Below, piece by piece: positions 59,651 through 64,000 of a DNA stretch of 64,000 nucleotides. The stretch spans positions 1 through 64,000 of the forward strand of contig NZ_AONC01000006.1 of the NCBI RefSeq assembly GCF_000585215.1, written 5' to 3'. Position numbers and translations under genes: made by a program. The notes under the pieces were generated by a model, which was not told the origin of the DNA, did no database searches, and saw only the letters and a program-made list of their open reading frames with translations. The stretch is from Imhoffiella purpurea. GTDB taxonomy: Bacteria; Pseudomonadota; Gammaproteobacteria; Chromatiales; Chromatiaceae. The first letter of the stretch is position 1; each line of letters begins with the position of its first letter.

Positions 59651-60265
59651 ATGTCCAATCTGGTGCTCGAGGACATCCTGAGACGTCTGCGCGAGACGCA
59701 GCGGGAGTTCGATCGGGAGCGCGATCGCATGCTCGAAGAGGGGCGCGATCGCTTCCGCTACGAACTGCGGCGCGGCAAGGTCGTCTTCGAGCGCAACGTG
59801 CGGCGTTTGCATCGGCAGCGGCGCATCGGCCTGTGGCGTTATATCAGGGATGCGCCGATCGCCTTCATCCTGACCGCACCCGTCATCTACGGCATGATCC
59901 TGCCCTTCGCGATCCTGGACCTGTCGATCACCCTCTATCAGAACGTCTGCTTCCGGGTCTACGGCATCCCCCTGGTCAGGCGCTCGGACTATCTGATCAT
60001 CGACCGTCACCGCCTGCCCTATCTCAACCTGATCGAGAAGCTCAACTGCGTCTACTGCGGATACGGCAATCAGGTCCTGGAGTACGCCCGCGAGGTCTCC
60101 GCCCGCACCGAGCAGTTCTGGTGTCCCATCAAGCATGCCCGGCGCACCATGGATCCCCATCCGCGCACGCCCCATTTCGTCGATTACGGCGATGCCGACG
60201 GCTATCGCGAGGCCCTGCCGAGTCTGCGCAAGCAATGGCAGGAAGAGCCTGTGCTGCAGTCGTGA
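59651..60265 (+). CDS. Conserved membrane protein of unknown function
   Basis: A 204-residue protein encoded on the strand opposite to the urease genes. An Arg/Glu-rich helical N-terminus (about 1-65) is followed by one or two hydrophobic segments (about 68-105, AFILTAPVIYGMILPFAILD). A cytoplasmic part has paired cysteines in KLNCVYCGYGNQVLEY and WCPIKHARR, which could bind a metal. I recall similar unnamed proteins in proteobacteria; the function is unknown. The ATG follows a gap after the ureE promoter region, and the gene sits between ureE and ureC. Confidence 0.7.
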   Translation: MSNLVLEDILRRLRETQREFDRERDRMLEEGRDRFRYELRRGKVVFERNVRRLHRQRRIGLWRYIRDAPIAFILTAPVIYGMILPFAILDLSITLYQNVCFRVYGIPLVRRSDYLIIDRHRLPYLNLIEKLNCVYCGYGNQVLEYAREVSARTEQFWCPIKHARRTMDPHPRTPHFVDYGDADGYREALPSLRKQWQEEPVLQS

Positions 60266-60302
60266 GAGGCAGCTTCCAGCCTTCAGCTGCCAGCCTCCAG
60301 CC
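60264..60302. repeat. Low-complexity CAGCYTCC repeats before the ureC 3' end
   Basis: Four to five imperfect copies of a CAGCCTTC / CAGCTTCC-like unit lie head to tail between the membrane protein gene and the ureC stop. They lie in the gap between the two convergent genes. They may have arisen by slippage. Confidence 0.45.
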
Positions 60303-60328
60303 ATACAATCTCGCTGGCAGCGGGTAGC

Positions 60329-62032
<1,704 letters not shown>

Positions 62033-62035
62033 TGC

Positions 62036-62233
62036 TCAGTGTCCAGATTTGCGTTGATAGAGGGGTTGTCGATCAGCCCGCCCGCTCGGCGGGCTTGGGT
62101 CAGCAGACATCGAAACGCCTGCGTTGCAGCCCTTGCTCGGTCTCTCGAGTCTGAGGTCGGCGTAGATGCGATCCAGGCTGGATGCGTGTTGGTCGCGAAT
62201 CGCGCGAACCTCGTCCAGGATGCGGCTACTCAT
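62036..62233 (-). CDS. Small conserved protein upstream of ureC
   Basis: A 65-residue frame whose first half, SRILDEVRAIRDQHASSLDR, matches a common family of short proteins found next to toxin-antitoxin genes; the name is unknown to me. The second half is Pro/Arg-rich. A GGAG lies six bases before the ATG at 62233, and the stop is three bases before the ureC start. An alternative frame would end at 62100 after a one-base shift. A perfect eight-base-pair hairpin (62075-62095) follows that point, so the 3' half may be degenerate. Confidence 0.5.
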   Translation of the reverse strand: MSSRILDEVRAIRDQHASSLDRIYADLRLERPSKGCNAGVSMSADPSPPSGRADRQPLYQRKSGH

Positions 62234-62277
62234 GTTCATCTCCGATCAGTGATGAATGGACCCGTACCGGATCCGCG

Positions 62278-63186
62278 TCACTTCCAACCTGCTCCGCTCC
62301 TCCATGAGGACGACCATCCTTCTCCCGAAACTGCGGCACTCAAAGGTGCGCCGAAGAACTGCCGGAGCAGCGACAGCACGACATCCAGCTCGATCGGCTC
62401 CAGTGCGTTCTTTCCGAGGAAGGCGCGCCATTGGATCTGTTTCTGGCCGTCCGACGCGAATTCCTCCGACAAACCGAAGGGCATGCCGGCAGGGATCGGC
62501 GTGGCCCGTCGGTCGAATGTCGCTCGGATCGCCTGGGTCAAGATGGCACCCTCGAACTCCGAATGGGTCGCCAGTACCCAGAGATCGAAATAGTCCTTCA
62601 TGCGACTGTTGGCGATGCCGAGGGACGTCAGCGCCTCCAGCTTCTCGGCGATGACCGTGTAGCGCGGGTAGGCTCGAAGCCGAGGGGCGGGCAGATCCGG
62701 CAGCATGGTCGGATAGTCGACCAGTTCGGGGGGCGGGGTAACCGCGTCGCCAAAACCCACGTCGATCTGCACCGGGCAGCGGGCGCCGGCGAGCCGCCCA
62801 ACCAGGGTAATGCGGATGCCTCCGTAGTTGGCCTCCTTGCGGATCTCGCTGGCCGAGACCGTTTCGGGCTGAAAGCGGATGCCGTCGTCGGGTTCGCCAG
62901 GGAGGGTGCAGAGCTCGGTGAAGAGGGTCTCCAGGGCCGAGACCTCGGCGGAACCAAAACCCAGCAGGTCGGCATCGCGCGTCGGGCGATGGGGAATGTC
63001 GAACCAGAGATCGAACAGCAGGGCGCCCTTGAGCAGGAAACGCTCGGCATGTGCCGAGGAACCCAGGCGGTACAGAAGCCGCTCCAGTGCGTACCGAGTC
63101 AGGATCAGGTTGAAGTCCTGGCCCTCGGCCTTCGCCTTCTTCAGCAGACGGGCTCGGATCGATGCGCCGATGTCGGGTCCACTCAT
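62278..63186 (-). CDS. abiEii: AbiEii/AbiGii-type nucleotidyltransferase toxin
   Basis: A 302-residue protein of the AbiEii family. FLLKGALLFDLWFDIPHRPTRDADLLGFG near residue 50 is the nucleotidyltransferase core with the DxD metal site (DAD). The KLEALTSLGIANSRMKDYFDLW segment near residue 185 is the second signature. AbiEii is the GTP-binding toxin of a type IV toxin-antitoxin system that gives abortive phage resistance. It overlaps its antitoxin gene as ATGA. The pair is inserted between ureB and ureC. Confidence 0.9.
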   Translation of the reverse strand: MSGPDIGASIRARLLKKAKAEGQDFNLILTRYALERLLYRLGSSAHAERFLLKGALLFDLWFDIPHRPTRDADLLGFGSAEVSALETLFTELCTLPGEPDDGIRFQPETVSASEIRKEANYGGIRITLVGRLAGARCPVQIDVGFGDAVTPPPELVDYPTMLPDLPAPRLRAYPRYTVIAEKLEALTSLGIANSRMKDYFDLWVLATHSEFEGAILTQAIRATFDRRATPIPAGMPFGLSEEFASDGQKQIQWRAFLGKNALEPIELDVVLSLLRQFFGAPLSAAVSGEGWSSSWRSGAGWK

Positions 63187-63791
63187 GCCAGGCTCTCCAG
63201 GTACGGCCGCATGACGTTGGCAACCCGATTCAGCCGGGCATAGCGCCACAGTTCGTCGATGCTCGCGCGACGGCTGCCCCCTGGCTGACCCAGGGTCTCC
63301 TTCAGCGCCTCCAACGCGACATCCAGACCAATCTTGTTGCGGTATTTGAAGCAGTCCGCCACGGTTCGAGCCACGTTCGTGATTCGCACGGGCACACCCT
63401 CGATCTCGTATTCATCGACCCCCTCGGTCATGCCCGCCTCCGAGAGGCGCACGATACGCAGCGGGGGATAGTCCGGTCTCGGGGCACGCGACTGGCCCGG
63501 GACGCCAAGCCAAACCTCGAAGGGAGCCTGGGTCGTCAGCTCATGGAAACGCAGCGCCGACAGGAGACAAACAAGGCTCCGCGGATGCTTGCGAGCGACC
63601 TCGGCCAAGGCCGAGTGCTCCGACACCGGCCGATCCGGCAGCGCATACAGCCCACGTCCGACCCGCTCCAGGCGACCCTGACGGACCAGCCGCGTCAGGG
63701 ATACCCTCGGCAGACCATGAGCATCCAGATCGATAGGGCGGATGAGTCCCCGGTCCTGGGCAAGGGCAAGGATGGAATCCTGGGTGGTCAT
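63183..63791 (-). CDS. abiEi: AbiEi-type antitoxin / autorepressor
   Basis: A 202-residue AbiEi-family protein. The N-terminal winged helix has RPIDLDAHGLPRVSLTRLVR and GLYALPD, and the C-terminal antitoxin domain has LCLLSALRFHELTTQ-like and RTVADCFKYRNKIGLDVALEAL segments. AbiEi neutralises AbiEii without direct binding and represses the operon by binding inverted repeats. Such a palindrome lies about 25-40 bases upstream of the start. No strong ribosome binding site is seen before the ATG. Confidence 0.9.
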   Translation of the reverse strand: MTTQDSILALAQDRGLIRPIDLDAHGLPRVSLTRLVRQGRLERVGRGLYALPDRPVSEHSALAEVARKHPRSLVCLLSALRFHELTTQAPFEVWLGVPGQSRAPRPDYPPLRIVRLSEAGMTEGVDEYEIEGVPVRITNVARTVADCFKYRNKIGLDVALEALKETLGQPGGSRRASIDELWRYARLNRVANVMRPYLESLA

Positions 63792-63814
63792 ACTGGGAGA
63801 GTGTTCCGATTCTG

Positions 63815-63830
63815 ATATAGATATCTATAT
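63815..63830. promoter_or_regulatory. Perfect 16-base palindrome in the abiE promoter region
   Basis: ATATAGATATCTATAT is a perfect palindrome in an AT-rich 95-base gap between ureB and abiEi. Minus-strand TATAGA/TATAAA-like hexamers overlap it, so it marks the likely promoter and the binding site of the AbiEi autorepressor. Confidence 0.6.
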
Positions 63831-63886
63831 TTTATGACATTTTGGAACATCTGCCGGTGACGATCATCTGTACTTGGCTCACATGA

Positions 63887-64000
63887 CTACAAATGACCCA
63901 TCACCTTGGCGTTGAAGCCGTAGACCTCGCGGTCACCGGCATAGGTGACGAGCTCGACGTCTCGGCCCTGGCCCGGCTCGAAGCGGACCGCCGTGCCCGC
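63887..64000 (-). CDS. ureB: Urease beta subunit, C-terminal part (runs off the window)
   Basis: The last 37 codons of UreB are present: [20 protein letters not shown], then [14 protein letters not shown] and a TAG stop. This matches the conserved beta-subunit C-terminus. The rest lies outside the right edge. It shows that the urease operon continues beyond the window and that the abiE cassette sits between ureB and ureC. Confidence 0.92.
   Translation of the reverse strand, partial: AGTAVRFEPGQGRDVELVTYAGDREVYGFNAKVMGHL

Overview
The window is high-GC bacterial DNA with dense, often overlapping genes (many ATGA or TGATG junctions). The xseA / guaB-guaA-tadA block, RecBCD rather than AddAB, an argH next to an AlgR-like gene, several chemoreceptors and many cyclic-di-GMP enzymes all suggest a motile gammaproteobacterium. 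A purple sulfur bacterium or close relative (Chromatiaceae) is my best guess. No photosynthesis or sulfur-oxidation gene lies in the window, so the family is inferred from overall style only.

Layout. 1-1.37 kb: decayed DNA with a frameshifted CHAT-domain remnant and palindromic repeats. 1.37-10.3 kb: malic enzyme MaeB (minus strand), then a compact six-gene echABCDEF operon for a membrane-bound [NiFe] hydrogenase, then an ApbE flavin transferase lipoprotein. 10.5-14.0 kb: an Aer-like PAS protein, a chemoreceptor with a zinc-binding CZB tail, and an orphan pair of type VI secretion regulators (TagF and a PP2C phosphatase). 14.0-14.7 kb: a TumE/DUF6516-like toxin gene missing its 5' part with an HTH antitoxin-like partner. 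14.7-19.9 kb: tadA, guaA, guaB and the divergent xseA. 20-24.2 kb: a chemoreceptor, a stand-alone cyclic-nucleotide-binding domain, two DUF membrane proteins and a bacteriohemerythrin. 24.3-27.6 kb: the sodium pump oxaloacetate decarboxylase oadG-oadA-oadB. 28-31.4 kb: a CPBP protease, an AlgR-like protein that has lost most of its receiver domain, argH and a MazG-like pyrophosphohydrolase.

31.4-45.3 kb is a signalling block of seven large genes: a HisKA_2 kinase with an ANTAR response regulator, a PAS-GGDEF-EAL-CZB enzyme, a divergent MCP-CZB receptor, an HD-GYP response regulator, a hybrid kinase with HPt, and a REC-DUF3369-GGDEF-EAL protein. Synthesis and breakdown of c-di-GMP, zinc or redox sensing through CZB domains, and chemotaxis appear linked here.

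45.8-64 kb holds recC-recB-recD directly behind ureG, and then a urease locus that is broken up. Read on the minus strand from the right edge it runs ureB (partial), abiEi-abiEii toxin-antitoxin, a small protein, ureC, an opposite-strand membrane protein, ureE-ureF, a cassette with a GNAT acetyltransferase and a possible ADP-ribosyltransferase-like protein behind a terminator-bearing leader, and finally ureG. The urease genes look intact, so the locus seems to be a functional operon set interrupted by defence- or toxin-like cargo. ureA and ureD, if present, lie outside the window.
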